Assembly (NCBI RefSeq): GCF_900188205.1
Contig: NZ_FZOH01000002.1
Coordinates: 620,001-684,000 of the forward strand
Origin: Geodermatophilus saharensis
GTDB taxonomy: Bacteria; Actinomycetota; Actinomycetes; Mycobacteriales; Geodermatophilaceae
Direction of reading: 5' to 3'
DNA: 64,000 nucleotides
Positions 52,997 to 64,000 of the stretch are shown here, in pieces. The first letter of the stretch is position 1. Every line of letters begins with the position of its first letter. The translations under genes and the position numbers were made by a program. Under the pieces are notes generated by a model, which had not been told where the DNA came from, did no database searches, and saw only the letters and a list, made by a program, of their open reading frames with translations.

Positions 52997-53017
52997 GACC
53001 GACCACATCGGTCGGTC
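52997..53017. promoter_or_regulatory. TetR operator upstream of the MMPL operon
   Basis: GACCGACC-ACATC-GGTCGGTC, a perfect 8-bp inverted repeat with a 5-nt centre, of the ACCGACCGGTCGGT-type seen for TetR proteins. It is 20 bp before the TetR start and between divergent genes. Confidence 0.75.
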
Positions 53018-53037
53018 CTGGCGTAGCGTCCCCTCCC

Positions 53038-53640
53038 GTGGCACGACCGTTCCGGCAGCAGATCGACGAGGGCATCCTCGACCGCGCCGCCGGCCTGTTC
53101 GCCCGCCGCGGGTACGCCAAGACCTCGATCCAGGACGTCGCCGGCGCCGTCGGGCTGTCCAAGGCCGGACTGCTGCACCACTTCCCCAGCAAGGACGCGC
53201 TGCACGAGGCCGTCCTCGCGCACGCCGACGCGCTGGGCCGGCGGGTCCTCGACGGCGTGCGGCACCTCCCGCCCGGCCGGGCGCGCGACCAGCGGGCCGT
53301 CGAGGTCATCGTCGACCTCGCGCTCGGCCACCCCGGCTTCGTCGCGCTGCTGCTGGCCCCGGTCACCGAGCTGCCCGGCGGCGGCGAGCACGAGCCCGGC
53401 GGCCCGGCCGACGCCGTCTTCGAGGCCTTCGGCGTCGACCCCGGCGACGACGGCGCCGACGCCGAGCGCCTCGTGCGGGTGATCGGTGCCGTCGCGGCGC
53501 TCGCCGTCCTCACCCTGACCGCCCACCAGGCGGACCGGACCACCGCGTGGCGGCCGCTGGTCGTCGCCACGTGCCTCGACGCGCTCGGACACCGCCGTCC
53601 CCGCGCGCTCCCTTCCCACCCCACCCAGGCGGAGGCCTGA
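53038..53640 (+). CDS. TetR-family regulator of the MMPL gene
   Basis: 200 residues. Helix-turn-helix TSIQDVAGAVGLSKAGLLHH followed by FPSKDALHEAVLAH. The C-terminal domain has no motif I can name. The GTG follows a perfect palindrome by 20 bp and probably lies close to the transcript start. The MMPL gene begins 6 nt after its stop, so the two are one unit; autoregulation with pump control is the likely scheme. Confidence 0.88.
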   Translation: MARPFRQQIDEGILDRAAGLFARRGYAKTSIQDVAGAVGLSKAGLLHHFPSKDALHEAVLAHADALGRRVLDGVRHLPPGRARDQRAVEVIVDLALGHPGFVALLLAPVTELPGGGEHEPGGPADAVFEAFGVDPGDDGADAERLVRVIGAVAALAVLTLTAHQADRTTAWRPLVVATCLDALGHRRPRALPSHPTQAEA

Positions 53641-53646
53641 TCGTCC

Positions 53647-55833
53647 ATGGCAGTCCTGTTGTCCCGTCTCGGGACCTCCTCCGCGCGGCACCGGTTCGCC
53701 GTCCTCGCCGTGTGGCTGCTCGTCCTCGTGGCCGGCGGCGTCGGCGCGGCCACCCTCGCCGGCGAGACCTCGACCGAGTTCGCCATCCCCGGCCAGGAGT
53801 CCACGACCGCGCTCGAGCGCATCGACGAGGAGTTCGGCGGCGCCGCCGGCGGGGTGAGCGCGCGGGTCGTCGTCGCCGCGCCCGAGGGCGAGCAGCTGAC
53901 CACCGACCCGGAGAACGCCGCGGCGGTGACCGAGCTGGTCGCCACCCTGGCCGGGCTGCCCGGCGTCACCGCGGCGACCGACCCGCTGGACCCGGCCGCG
54001 CCGGGCGTCAACGCCGCCCAGGACACCGGGTACAGCACCGTCAGCTACGACGCCGAGGGCGGGGTCTCCCCGGAGGAGCGCGAGGCGCTGCTGGCCGCGG
54101 TCGAGGACGCCGGGCGCGACACCAAGCTGACCGTCGAGGTCACCGGCCAGGCCGTCGAGGAGGTGCCGGCCGTCGGCGGCCCGTCGGAGGTGGTCGGCGT
54201 CGTCGTCGCCCTGCTGGTCCTGGCCGTCACCTACGGCTCGCTCGCGGTCGCCGGGATGAACCTGCTCACCGCCCTGGTCGGCGTGGGCATCGGCGTCCTC
54301 GGCATCACGATCGCCACCGGCTTCACCGACCTGTCGTCGACCACGCCGATCCTCGCCGCGATGCTCGGCCTGGCCGTCGGCATCGACTACACGCTGTTCA
54401 TCGTCACCCGGCACCGGCAGGAGCTGCTGCGCGGCACGGACGTGCGCACGTCGATCGGCCTGGCCGTCGGCACCGCCGGCTCCGCGGTGGTCACCGCCGG
54501 GCTGACCGTCGTCATCGCCCTCGCCGGGCTCTTCGTCGCGGGCATCCCGTTCCTGACCCAGATGGGCCTGGCGGCGGCCGGCACGATCGTCGTCGCGGTG
54601 CTCATCGCCCTCACGCTGGTGCCGGCGGTGCTCGCCCTGCTCGGGCACCGGGTGCTGCCCAGGCGGCAGCGGGCCGCGGCGACCGGGGGCCCGGCCAGAC
54701 ACGCCCGCGGACGCGGCTTCCTCGCCGGCTGGGTCACCACCGTCACCACCCGGCGGGTCGCCTCGCTGCTGGTCGCCGTCGTCGCGCTGGGCCTGGTCGC
54801 CGTGCCGGTCGCCTCGATGCGGACCACGCTCATCCAGACCCCGGCCGAGGACACCACCGCCGCCCGCGCCGAGGCGCTGCTCGCCGCGGGCTTCGGCGAG
54901 GGCTTCAGCGGACCGATCACCGTCCTGTTCGAGGGCGCCCGGCCGGCCGAGGCGGCCGCCCGGCTCACCCCGGAGGTCTCCGCGCTCGACGACGTCGCCC
55001 TGGTCTCCCCGCCGGTCCCCGACGCCGACGGCACCGCGGCGCTGCTGACGGTGGTCCCGCAGTCGAGCCCGTCCAGCGAGGCCACCGAGCAGCTCGTCGC
55101 CGACCTGCGCGCCCTGCTGGCCGGCGCCGACGGCGTCGAGGCCTCCGTCACCGGGGCGACGGCGGTCAGCGTCGACGTCGCCCACAGCCTCGACCAGGCG
55201 CTGCCGGTGTACCTGCTGCTCGTCGTCGGGCTGGCGCTGGTGCTGCTGGTCCTGGTCTTCCGGTCGCTGCTGGTGCCGCTGGTCGGCGTGCTCGGCTTCC
55301 TGCTCACCATCGGCGCGGCGCTCGGCGCGACGGTCGCGGTGTTCCAGTGGGGCTGGCTCGCCGGCGCGGTCGACCTCGGCGCCACCGGCCCGCTGCTGAG
55401 CCTCACGCCGATCCTGGTGATCGGGATCCTGTTCGGCCTGGCGATGGACTACCAGGTGTTCCTGGTGTCGCGAATGCACGAGGCGCACAGCTCCGGCACC
55501 CCGTCCACCGAGGCCGTCCGCACCGGGTTCCGGCAGGCCGCGCCGGTCGTCGTCGCCGCCGCGCTGATCATGTTCTCGGTGTTCGCCGGGTTCGTGCCGG
55601 GCGCCGAGCCGACGATCACCTCGATCGCCTTCGCCCTCGCCGTCGGCATCCTGGTCGACGCCTTCGTCGTCCGGATGGTGCTCGTCCCGGCCGCGCTGGC
55701 GATGCTCGGCGAGCGGGCCTGGTGGCTGCCGCGCTGGCTGCGCTGGCTGCCGGTGCTCGACGTCGAGGGCGCCGCGCTGGCGCGGGACCGCGCCGCCGAC
55801 CGGGCGCCGGAACTGGTCGGCGACCCGCGCTGA
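53647..55833 (+). CDS. MMPL-family RND lipid/drug exporter
   Basis: 728 residues. Two halves, each with one helix, a large extracytoplasmic domain and five helices. The family motif GIDYTLFIVTRHRQE (first half) and GLAMDYQVFLVSRMHEAH (second half) carry the Asp-Tyr pairs used for proton relay. It opens with LGTSSARHRFAVLAVWLLVL, the MmpL start. MMPL proteins export lipids or siderophores in mycobacteria and relatives. The substrate here is unknown. A strong hairpin follows. Confidence 0.93.
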   Translation: MAVLLSRLGTSSARHRFAVLAVWLLVLVAGGVGAATLAGETSTEFAIPGQESTTALERIDEEFGGAAGGVSARVVVAAPEGEQLTTDPENAAAVTELVATLAGLPGVTAATDPLDPAAPGVNAAQDTGYSTVSYDAEGGVSPEEREALLAAVEDAGRDTKLTVEVTGQAVEEVPAVGGPSEVVGVVVALLVLAVTYGSLAVAGMNLLTALVGVGIGVLGITIATGFTDLSSTTPILAAMLGLAVGIDYTLFIVTRHRQELLRGTDVRTSIGLAVGTAGSAVVTAGLTVVIALAGLFVAGIPFLTQMGLAAAGTIVVAVLIALTLVPAVLALLGHRVLPRRQRAAATGGPARHARGRGFLAGWVTTVTTRRVASLLVAVVALGLVAVPVASMRTTLIQTPAEDTTAARAEALLAAGFGEGFSGPITVLFEGARPAEAAARLTPEVSALDDVALVSPPVPDADGTAALLTVVPQSSPSSEATEQLVADLRALLAGADGVEASVTGATAVSVDVAHSLDQALPVYLLLVVGLALVLLVLVFRSLLVPLVGVLGFLLTIGAALGATVAVFQWGWLAGAVDLGATGPLLSLTPILVIGILFGLAMDYQVFLVSRMHEAHSSGTPSTEAVRTGFRQAAPVVVAAALIMFSVFAGFVPGAEPTITSIAFALAVGILVDAFVVRMVLVPAALAMLGERAWWLPRWLRWLPVLDVEGAALARDRAADRAPELVGDPR

Positions 55834-55844
55834 CCTCGCCCCCT

Positions 55845-55879
55845 CACGGCCCGCCTCCCTCCCGGGGAGGCGGGCCGTG
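55845..55879 (+). terminator. Perfect 15-bp stem terminator after the MMPL gene
   Basis: CACGGCCCGCCTCCC, loop TCCCG, and GGGAGGCGGGCCGTG, starting 11 nt after the stop; followed by GTGTGTG, no T-tract. Confidence 0.8.
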
Positions 55880-55921
55880 GTGTGTGATGGCCGCCGACCC
55901 GACACCCGACGAGGAGGCCCG

Positions 55922-56770
55922 GTGGCCGGACCCGAGGTCCTGCGGTACGTGGCGTTCAGCGACGACCCGTCCGGCGGCAACCCCGCCGGCGTCGTCCTGG
56001 ACGCGACCGGCCTGAGCGACGAGCGCATGCTGGCCATCGCCGCGGAGGTCGGCTTCTCCGAGACCGCCTTCCTCCTCCCCCGCCCCGACGGCCTCGACGC
56101 CCGCTACTTCAGCCCGCTGGCCGAGGTGAGCTTCTGCGGGCACGCGACGATCGCCACCGCGGTCGCCCACGCCGAGCGGCACGGCGAGGGGACGCTGCAC
56201 CTGCGCACCCCCGCCGGCGAGGTGCCGGTGCGCACCGAGCGCACGCCCGACGGCGCCTGGACGGCGACCCTCACCAGCGTCCCGCCCCGCACCGCAGCGC
56301 TGTCCGAGGACGACCTGGACCTGCTGCTGGCGCTGCTGCGGACGTCGCGGGACGACCTCGACCCGGCGCTGCCGCCGCGGGTGGCCTACGCCGGCGCCTG
56401 GCACCCGGTGCTGCCGCTGGCCTCGCGCGCGAGGCTGGCCGTCCTGGACTACGACATGGCCGGGCTCGGCCGGCTCATGGCCGACCGCGGCTGGACGACG
56501 GTGGCGCTGGTGTGGCGGCAGGACCCGGTCACCTTCGTCGCCCGCAACCCGTTCCCGCCCGGCGGTGTCGTGGAGGACCCGGCCACCGGCGCGGCGGCCG
56601 CGGCGCTGGGCGGGTACCTGCGCGAGGGCGGGCACGTCCCGGCGCCGTCGCGGCTCACCGTGCTGCAGGGCGCGGACATGGGGCGGCCCAGCACGCTGTC
56701 GGTGTACGTCCCGGAGGGACCCGGCAGCGGCATCGAGGTCAGCGGCCGCGCCGTCGCGATCCCCGGCTGA
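55922..56770 (+). CDS. PhzF-family isomerase-like protein
   Basis: 282 residues in the two-fold PhzF layout. [20 protein letters not shown], the catalytic Glu in [23 protein letters not shown] and, in the second half, [19 protein letters not shown] are all conserved. PhzF relatives isomerise or epimerise small hydrophobic metabolites; there is no phenazine operon here. The GTG is preceded by GAGGAGG. Followed by a hairpin. Confidence 0.88.
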   Translation: MAGPEVLRYVAFSDDPSGGNPAGVVLDATGLSDERMLAIAAEVGFSETAFLLPRPDGLDARYFSPLAEVSFCGHATIATAVAHAERHGEGTLHLRTPAGEVPVRTERTPDGAWTATLTSVPPRTAALSEDDLDLLLALLRTSRDDLDPALPPRVAYAGAWHPVLPLASRARLAVLDYDMAGLGRLMADRGWTTVALVWRQDPVTFVARNPFPPGGVVEDPATGAAAAALGGYLREGGHVPAPSRLTVLQGADMGRPSTLSVYVPEGPGSGIEVSGRAVAIPG

Positions 56771-56784
56771 GCCCGGTCCCGGCT

Positions 56785-56820
56785 CCCTCCGATCGGGGGT
56801 GCCGTCGCCCCCTCGGAGGG
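56785..56820 (+). terminator. Hairpin after the PhzF-like gene
   Basis: CCCTCCGA and GGGGG pair with CCCCC and CGGAGGG around an 8-nt loop; it begins 14 nt after the stop and ends 42 nt before the next start. Confidence 0.65.
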
Positions 56821-56861
56821 GTCACAGTGCTCCCGAGCACTCCCGGAGGAGAGGACCAGCA

Positions 56862-58535
56862 GTGACCCAGCCGACCCCCACCAGTCCCGCCGTGCCGTCC
56901 TACGCCAGCGGGACGTCCACGGTCCCCCTGCTGGGGGACACCATCGGGGCCAACCTGGACCGGACGGCGGCTCGGGTGGCCGAGGACCACGAGGCGCTGG
57001 TGGAGTGCGCGACCGGCCGCCGGTGGACCTATCCGCAGCTGGTCGCCGACGTCGACGCGTGCGCGCTGGGCCTCGACGCCCTCGGCGTGGCCAAGGGCGA
57101 CCGGGTCGGCATCTGGGCGCCCAACTGCGCCGAGTGGGTGTTCGTGCAGTACGGGACGGCGAAGCTCGGCGCCGTCCTGGTCAACATCAACCCGGCCTAC
57201 CGCACGCACGAGCTGTCCTACGTGCTGAAGCAGGCCGGCATCTCGGTGCTGGTGAGCGCGCCGGAGTTCAAGACCAGCGACTACCGGGCGATGGTGGCCG
57301 AGGTGCGCGGGGACTGTCCCGACCTGCGCGAGGTGCTCTTCCTCGGCGACCCCGAGTGGGAGCGGCTGATGGAGACCGGCCGCGCCGGGGACCGCGGGCT
57401 GCTCGCCCGCCGCGAGGAGCAGCTGTCGGCCGACGACCCGATCAACATCCAGTACACGTCGGGCACCACCGGTTTCCCGAAGGGCGCCACGCTCACCCAC
57501 CACAACCTGCTCAACAACGGCTTCTTCGTGGGCGAGGGCTGCGGGTACACCGAGGCCGACCGGGTGTGCATCCCGGTGCCCTACTACCACTGCTTCGGCA
57601 TGGGCATGGGCAACCTGGCCTCCACCAGCCACGGCTCGACCATGGTGATCCCCGCGCCCGGCTTCGACCCCGCGCTCACGCTGCGGGCCGTCCAGGACGA
57701 GCGGTGCACCTCGCTCTACGGCGTCCCCACCATGTTCATCGCCGAGCTCGCGCTGCCCGACTTCGCTTCCTACGACCTGTCCTCGCTGCGGACCGGGATC
57801 ATGGCCGGCTCCCCGTGCCCGGTGGAGGTCATGAAGCGGGTGGTCAACGAGATGGGCATGCAGGAGGTGACCATCTGCTACGGCATGACCGAGACCTCGC
57901 CGGTGTCCACCCAGACCGGTGCCGACGACGACCTCGACCGCCGCACCTCCACCGTCGGGCGGGTGCACCCGCACCTGGAGGTCAAGATCGTCGACCCGGA
58001 GACCGGGCTGACCGTGCCGCGCGGGACGCCGGGTGAGTTCTGCACCCGCGGCTACTCGGTGATGCTCGGCTACTGGAACGAGCCGGAGAAGACCGCCGAG
58101 GTCATCGACCGCGCCCGCTGGATGCACACCGGCGACCTCGCGGTGATGGACGCCGAGGGCTACCTCAACATCGTCGGCCGGATCAAGGACATGGTCATCC
58201 GCGGCGGGGAGAACGTGTACCCGCGGGAGATCGAGGAGTTCCTCTACACCCACCCCGACGTCGTCGACGCGCAGGTCATCGGCGTCCCCGACGAGCGCTA
58301 CGGCGAGGAGCTCATGGCCTGGGTGCGGCTGCGCGAGGGCGCCGAGCCGCTCACGCCCGAGGCGCTGCGGGAGTTCTGCGCGGGCAAGCTCGCCCACTAC
58401 AAGGTCCCGCGGTACGTGAAGGTGGTCGAGTCCTTCCCGATGACCGTCACCGGCAAGGTCCGCAAGGTCGAGATGCGGCAGGTGTCGGTGGAGGAGCTCG
58501 GCCTGCAGTCGGCCGCCGCGGTGAAGAACGCCTGA
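56862..58535 (+). CDS. Medium/long-chain acyl-CoA synthetase (FadD35-like)
   Basis: 557 residues, ANL superfamily. The P-loop reads [20 protein letters not shown]; later [14 protein letters not shown] and the hinge [20 protein letters not shown] and [20 protein letters not shown]; the C-terminal lysine [12 protein letters not shown]. It activates a carboxylic acid to its CoA thioester. Gene order with TetR, AccD1/AccA1-type carboxylase and acyl-CoA dehydrogenase matches the mycobacterial Rv2500c-Rv2506 region, where FadD35 holds this place. The GTG is preceded by GGAGGAGAGGA. Confidence 0.9.
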   Translation: MTQPTPTSPAVPSYASGTSTVPLLGDTIGANLDRTAARVAEDHEALVECATGRRWTYPQLVADVDACALGLDALGVAKGDRVGIWAPNCAEWVFVQYGTAKLGAVLVNINPAYRTHELSYVLKQAGISVLVSAPEFKTSDYRAMVAEVRGDCPDLREVLFLGDPEWERLMETGRAGDRGLLARREEQLSADDPINIQYTSGTTGFPKGATLTHHNLLNNGFFVGEGCGYTEADRVCIPVPYYHCFGMGMGNLASTSHGSTMVIPAPGFDPALTLRAVQDERCTSLYGVPTMFIAELALPDFASYDLSSLRTGIMAGSPCPVEVMKRVVNEMGMQEVTICYGMTETSPVSTQTGADDDLDRRTSTVGRVHPHLEVKIVDPETGLTVPRGTPGEFCTRGYSVMLGYWNEPEKTAEVIDRARWMHTGDLAVMDAEGYLNIVGRIKDMVIRGGENVYPREIEEFLYTHPDVVDAQVIGVPDERYGEELMAWVRLREGAEPLTPEALREFCAGKLAHYKVPRYVKVVESFPMTVTGKVRKVEMRQVSVEELGLQSAAAVKNA

Positions 58536-58556
58536 CCCGGCGCCCCCGCTGTGTCC

Positions 58557-58578
58557 GTGCACTTCCGCGGCAGTGCAC
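58557..58578. repeat. Palindromic repeat PR22, copy G
   Basis: GTGCACTTCCG followed by CGGCAGTGCAC, one mismatch pair. It lies in the gap between convergent genes, 21 nt after the acyl-CoA synthetase stop and 19 nt before the TetR stop. Confidence 0.85.
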
Positions 58579-58597
58579 GGGTCCGGCGCGGTGGGCC

Positions 58598-59209
58598 TCA
58601 GGCGGTGGCGGCGGCCTCGGCCATCGTGGCGAGCAGGCCGGCCATCTGCGGGCGGGACACCCGGCCGGCGCTGTGCGGCGTGGAGTTGACCAGCCCGAAG
58701 ACGGCGTGCGCGCGCGCCCGGCTGGCCGCGGTGCCCTCCTGCGGGCGCAGCCGGGCGAGCACCTCGACCCACACCTCGACGTAGCGGCGCTGCAGCCGGC
58801 GCACCCGCGCGGCGTCGTCGTCCGACAGCGAGCCGAGGTCGCGGTCCTGCACGGTGATCAGCGCCGGGTTGTCCAGCGCGAAGTCCACCTGGAAGGCGAT
58901 GAGCGCGCGCAGCTGGGCGACCGGGTCGGGACCGGCCGCGGCGACCCGCTCCCGCCCGCCGTCGAGCAGCCGCCGGCTGATGCCCTCGAGCATCTCGGCC
59001 AGCATCGCGTCCTTGCTGGCGAAGTGCCGGTAGATGGCCGGGCCGGTCACGCCGACGGCGGCCCCGACGTCGTCGACCCCCACCGACCGCGACCCGCGCT
59101 CGGCGAACAGCTGCGCGGCCGCCCGCAGGATCTGCTCGCGCCGCGACGGGCGGGCGGCGTCGGCCGAGAGCGCGGTGTCGACCTCACCGCCGGTCGCCGC
59201 CCCCGTCAT
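58598..59209 (-). CDS. TetR-family regulator of the acyl-CoA carboxylase operon
   Basis: 203 residues. Helix-turn-helix VGVDDVGAAVGVTGPAIYRH followed by FASKDAMLAEML; the C-terminal domain has FQVDFALDNPALITVQDRDL as in Rv2506-type TetR regulators. It diverges from the carboxylase beta-subunit gene; three GTTAAC palindromes lie between. An acyl-CoA ligand is plausible by analogy. Start ATG 59209. Confidence 0.88.
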   Translation of the reverse strand: MTGAATGGEVDTALSADAARPSRREQILRAAAQLFAERGSRSVGVDDVGAAVGVTGPAIYRHFASKDAMLAEMLEGISRRLLDGGRERVAAAGPDPVAQLRALIAFQVDFALDNPALITVQDRDLGSLSDDDAARVRRLQRRYVEVWVEVLARLRPQEGTAASRARAHAVFGLVNSTPHSAGRVSRPQMAGLLATMAEAAATA

Positions 59210-59255
59210 GCCCGGATGGTAGCGCCGGGAGTGAACGTCGGTTAACCTCACGCCC

Positions 59256-60908
<1,653 letters not shown>

Positions 60909-60914
60909 TCGTGG

Positions 60915-60939
60915 CCGTTGTAGCGCAAATGGCACCTCT
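60915..60939. repeat. Possible half-copy of the 5962-6022 hairpin
   Basis: CCGTTGTAGCGCAAATGGCA followed by CCTCT resembles the left arm at 5967-5991 (CCGATGTCGCGACAAAGGCA, CCTCT) with a few changes, but the matching right arm is absent. It lies in the accD1-accA1 gap. Confidence 0.4.
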
Positions 60940-60951
60940 GAGAGCGAGCAG

Positions 60952-62952
60952 GTGAGCGTGTTCGACACCGTCCTCGTCGCCAACCGCGGCGAGATCGCCG
61001 TCCGCGTGATCGCGACCCTCCGCCGGCTGGGCATCCGCAGCGTCGCCGTCTTCTCCGACGCCGACGCCGGGGCCCGGCACGTCCGCGAGGCCGACGTCGC
61101 GGTGCGGCTGGGCCCCGCGCCGGCCGCGCAGTCCTACCTGTCGATCGAGCGGCTGCTCGACGCCGCGGCCCGCACCGGCGCGCAGGCCGTGCACCCCGGG
61201 TACGGGTTCCTGTCGGAGAACACCGCGTTCGCGCAGGCCTGCGCCGATGCCGGGCTGGTCTTCGTCGGCCCGCCGGCGAAGGCGGTCGAGGTCATGGGCG
61301 ACAAGATCCGCGCCAAGCAGACCGTCAGCGCCGCCGGCGTCCCCGTCGTCCCCGGGCGCACCGACCTCGGCATGACCGACGACGACCTCGTGGCCGCGGC
61401 CGCGGAGGTCGGCTACCCGGTGCTGGTCAAGCCCTCGGCCGGTGGCGGCGGCAAGGGCATGCGGCTGGTGTCCGCCGCCGCCGACCTGCCCGCCGCGCTG
61501 GTCTCCGCCCGCCGCGAGGCCGCCGCGAGCTTCGGCGACGACACGCTGTTCCTCGAGCGGTTCGTCACCGACCCGCGGCACGTCGAGGTGCAGGTGCTCG
61601 CCGACACCCACGGCACCGTGCTGCACCTGGGCGAGCGCGAGTGCTCCCTGCAGCGCCGGCACCAGAAGATCGTCGAGGAGGCGCCCTCCCCGCTGCTCAC
61701 GCCGGAGCAGCGGGCCCGGTACGGGGCGCTGGCCTGCGAGGTCGCCCGCGCCGTCGACTACACCGGCGCCGGCACCGTGGAGTTCATCGTCGCGGGCGGC
61801 GCCCCCGACGAGCCGTTCTTCATGGAGATGAACACCCGGCTGCAGGTCGAGCACCCGGTCACCGAGCTGGTCACCGGCATCGACCTGGTCGAGCAGCAGC
61901 TGCGGGTGGCCGCCGGCGAGCGGCTCGCCTTCGGCCAGGACGACGTCGCGCTGACCGGCCACGCCGTCGAGGCCCGGCTCTACGCCGAGGACCCCGCCCG
62001 CGGCTTCCTCCCCACCGGCGGCACCGCGCTGGTGCTGGCCGAGCCCGGCGGTCCGGGCGTGCGGGTCGACAGCGGGCTGCTCGAGGGCCAGGTCGTCGGC
62101 ACCAGCTACGACCCCATGCTGGCCAAGGTGATCGCGCACGGCCCCGACCGGGCCGCCGCGCTGTCCCGGCTCGACCGGGCGCTGGCGCACACCGTCGTCC
62201 TCGGCGTCGGCACCAACACCGGGTTCCTGCGCGCGCTGCTCGCCTCCCCCGACGTCCGCGCCGGCCGGCTCGACACCGGCCTGGTCGAGCGCGAGCTCGA
62301 CGTCCTGACCGTGTCGGCCGTGCCGGTCGAGGCCCACGCCGCGTTCGCGCTGTCGCGGCTGGCCGCGCTGCAGCCGGCCGGCGCCGTCGTCGACCCCTGG
62401 GACGTGCCCAGCGGCTGGCGTCCCGGCGGCCGGCGCGCGCCGCTGCGCTGGGACCTCGCCGGGCCCGGCGGGTCGCGGCTGACGGTCACCCTGACCGGCG
62501 GCACCCGGCTGCGGATGGGCGACGGGGACGAGCACGACGTGTCCGGCGAGGTGGTCGACGGCGGCCTGCTGCTCACCGTCGACGGCCGCACCCTGTCCGC
62601 GCGCACCGCCGTCGACGGCGCCACCACGTGGGTGCACGTCGACGGCGCGACGTACCCCCTCACCGAGCTGCCGCCGGCCCGCCTGCACGCCGGCGCCGAC
62701 ACCGCCGACCGCACGGTGCGCAGCCCGCTGCCCGGCACGGTCGTCGCCGTGCACGTCGCGTCCGGCGCCGAGGTCGCGCAGGACGCCCCGCTCGTCGTCG
62801 TCGAGGCCATGAAGATGGAGCACACGCTCACCGCGCCCGCCGACGGCACCGTCGACCTCTCCGTCCGCGTCGGTGACCAGGTCGCCCTCGACCAGGAACT
62901 CGCCGTCGTCCACCCCCGCACCACCGACAGCACCGTGCCCGAGGAGTCCTGA
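60952..62952 (+). CDS. accA1: Biotin-dependent acyl-CoA carboxylase alpha subunit (BC plus BCCP)
   Basis: 666 residues. Biotin carboxylase: [20 protein letters not shown], the ATP-grasp loop [50 protein letters not shown]. The C-terminal biotin carrier carries [13 protein letters not shown], the biotinylated lysine. Fits the alpha subunit of methylcrotonyl-CoA carboxylase with the preceding beta gene. GTG 60952; a GTG two codons later is an alternative. The stop is followed by the dehydrogenase GTG two nucleotides on. Confidence 0.92.
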   Translation: MSVFDTVLVANRGEIAVRVIATLRRLGIRSVAVFSDADAGARHVREADVAVRLGPAPAAQSYLSIERLLDAAARTGAQAVHPGYGFLSENTAFAQACADAGLVFVGPPAKAVEVMGDKIRAKQTVSAAGVPVVPGRTDLGMTDDDLVAAAAEVGYPVLVKPSAGGGGKGMRLVSAAADLPAALVSARREAAASFGDDTLFLERFVTDPRHVEVQVLADTHGTVLHLGERECSLQRRHQKIVEEAPSPLLTPEQRARYGALACEVARAVDYTGAGTVEFIVAGGAPDEPFFMEMNTRLQVEHPVTELVTGIDLVEQQLRVAAGERLAFGQDDVALTGHAVEARLYAEDPARGFLPTGGTALVLAEPGGPGVRVDSGLLEGQVVGTSYDPMLAKVIAHGPDRAAALSRLDRALAHTVVLGVGTNTGFLRALLASPDVRAGRLDTGLVERELDVLTVSAVPVEAHAAFALSRLAALQPAGAVVDPWDVPSGWRPGGRRAPLRWDLAGPGGSRLTVTLTGGTRLRMGDGDEHDVSGEVVDGGLLLTVDGRTLSARTAVDGATTWVHVDGATYPLTELPPARLHAGADTADRTVRSPLPGTVVAVHVASGAEVAQDAPLVVVEAMKMEHTLTAPADGTVDLSVRVGDQVALDQELAVVHPRTTDSTVPEES

Positions 62953-62953
62953 C

Positions 62954-64000
62954 GTGCTCGACACCCGCCTGACCGACGAGCAGCAGCAGCTGCGCAAGAC
63001 CGTCGAGGAGTTCGCCCGCGAGGTCGTCGCGCCGGTCTCCTACCAGCACGACCGCGACAAGACCTTCCCGTACGAGGTGGTGCGCGGGATGGCCGAGATG
63101 GGGCTGTTCGGGCTGCCCTTCCCCGAGGAGTACGGCGGCATGGGCGGGGACTACTTCGCCCTGTGCCTGGCGATCGAGGAGCTCGCCCGGGTCGACCAGA
63201 GCGTCGCGATCACCCTCGAGGCCGGCTGCTCGCTGGGCGCCATGCCGGTGTACCGGTTCGGCTCGGAGGCGCAGAAGCAGGAGTGGCTGCCGCTGCTGAC
63301 CAGCGGCGAGGCGCTCGGCGCGTTCGGCCTGACCGAGGCCGGTGCGGGCAGCGACGCCGGCGGCACCCGCACCACGGCGGTGCTCTCCGACGGGCAGTGG
63401 GTGATCAACGGCAGCAAGGCGTTCATCACCAACTCCGGCACCGACATCACCCGGCTGGTCACCGTCACCGCCGTCACCGGGGAGCTCGCCGACGGCCGCA
63501 AGGAGATCAGCTCGATCCTCGTGCCGGTGCCCACGCCGGGCTTCACCGCCGAGCCCGCCTACGACAAGGTCGGCTGGCACGCCAGCGACACCCACCCGCT
63601 GTCCTTCGACGACGTCCGGGTGCCCGAGGAGAACCTGCTGGGCACGCGGGGGCGCGGCTACGCGAACTTCCTGTCCATCCTCGACGAGGGCCGCATCGCC
63701 ATCGCCGCCCTCGCCGTCGGGGCGGCGCAGGGGTGCGTGGACGAGAGCGTGCGGTATGCCCGGGAGCGCTCGGCGTTCGGCCGGCCGATCGGGCAGAACC
63801 AGGCCATCGCGTTCAAGATCGCCCGGATGGAGGCGCGGGTGATGGCCGCGCGCGCGGCCTACTACGACGCCGCGGCCAAGATGCTCGCCGGCCTGCCGTT
63901 CAAGAAGGAGGCGGCGGTGGCCAAGCTGGTCGCCGGCGAGGCCGCCATGGACAACGCCCGCGACGCCACCCAGGTGCACGGCGGGTACGGGTTCATGAAC
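62954..64000 (+). CDS. Acyl-CoA dehydrogenase (3' end outside window)
   Basis: 349 codons are visible without a stop. Acyl-CoA dehydrogenase signatures: LFGLPFPEEYGGMGGDYFAL, AFGLTEAGAGSDAGGTRTTA, FITNSGTDITRLVTV and YARERSAFGRPIGQNQAIAF. The last bases encode QVHGGYGFMN, just before the usual C-terminus. Position after AccD1/AccA1 matches FadE19 of mycobacteria, probably an isovaleryl-CoA or branched-chain dehydrogenase (oxidising the substrate that the carboxylase uses). The GTG start is two bases after the accA1 stop, so the genes are co-translated. Confidence 0.93.
   Translation, partial: MLDTRLTDEQQQLRKTVEEFAREVVAPVSYQHDRDKTFPYEVVRGMAEMGLFGLPFPEEYGGMGGDYFALCLAIEELARVDQSVAITLEAGCSLGAMPVYRFGSEAQKQEWLPLLTSGEALGAFGLTEAGAGSDAGGTRTTAVLSDGQWVINGSKAFITNSGTDITRLVTVTAVTGELADGRKEISSILVPVPTPGFTAEPAYDKVGWHASDTHPLSFDDVRVPEENLLGTRGRGYANFLSILDEGRIAIAALAVGAAQGCVDESVRYARERSAFGRPIGQNQAIAFKIARMEARVMAARAAYYDAAAKMLAGLPFKKEAAVAKLVAGEAAMDNARDATQVHGGYGFMN

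Noticed and set aside
52903..56037. A 1,044-codon minus-strand frame opposite MMPL
   Set aside because: His/Asp/Gln/Gly-rich antisense composition with no domain; the MMPL gene on the other strand is clear.
55922..56770. Phenazine biosynthesis
   Set aside because: A lone PhzF-like gene without other phz genes; the family is broad.
9181..58578. PR22 palindromes as insertion-sequence ends
   Set aside because: No transposase or target duplication is seen near any copy; the units are short symmetrical palindromes rather than paired ends.

Overview
The window is chromosomal DNA from a very high-GC actinobacterium. Codons end almost always in G or C, GTG starts are common, and same-strand genes are often joined by GTGA/ATGA stop-start overlaps. 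Gene content (type-F-like Sdh, mycofactocin-linked SDR and regulator, MMPL, DUF5313, DUF5872, actinobacterial SCO6745 and chaplin-like proteins, LutABC) suggests a soil or stone actinobacterium, possibly Geodermatophilaceae. The family assignment is inference. I see no rRNA, tRNA, phage, transposase or CRISPR array.

Layout. 1-2.4 kb: a stressosome-type module whose first gene joins a sigma region 4, a zinc HxxxCxxC motif and an RsbT-like kinase, followed by RsbR, RsbS and a free RsbU N-terminal domain. 2.4-9.2 kb: chaplin-like secreted protein, hydrolase, a flavoprotein-methyltransferase fusion divergent from an XRE-cupin regulator, DUF5872 protein, and a TetR/DHA2 efflux pair. 9.2-15.1 kb: GH3 glycosidase, zinc dehydrogenase, IlvD/Edd dehydratase and DHDPS-family aldolase, which together suggest non-phosphorylative sugar oxidation. 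15.2-19.1 kb: small acidic protein and an sdh operon headed by a 28-codon leader ORF. 19.1-21.6 kb: a protein with eleven 12-residue repeats, an NmrA-like reductase and a short SCO6745-like protein.

21.7-35.9 kb is an L-rhamnose supercluster: kinase, aldolase/dehydrogenase, isomerase, mutarotase and an ABC importer on the minus strand. A LacI regulator and lutABC lie on the plus strand, with LacI-type operators at both facing promoters. Rhamnose would yield DHAP plus L-lactate, and LutABC would oxidise lactate to pyruvate.

36-45.9 kb: thioredoxin-fold protein lacking both redox cysteines, OhrR-like regulator, DUF5313, GAF-PP2C phosphatase, patatin, amylosucrase-like GH13, HSL-type esterase, GGDEF protein and an unusual-composition membrane protein. 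46-53 kb: VWA/MoxR pair, mycofactocin-type regulator and SDR, methyltransferase, orphan NuoF-like protein behind another 28-codon leader ORF, and a CitE-like lyase. 53-56.8 kb: TetR-MMPL pair and a PhzF-like protein. 56.9-64 kb: acyl-CoA synthetase, TetR, AccD1/AccA1-type carboxylase and acyl-CoA dehydrogenase (cut by the window end), resembling the leucine/branched-chain acyl-CoA locus of mycobacteria (Rv2500c-Rv2506).

Non-coding structure is rich: seven copies of a 22-bp palindrome built on GTGCACTTCCG, two copies of a ~75-nt hairpin element with compensatory changes placed just after stop codons, a 61-nt hairpin with 28-nt arms, and many GC-rich terminator hairpins and TetR/LacI operators.
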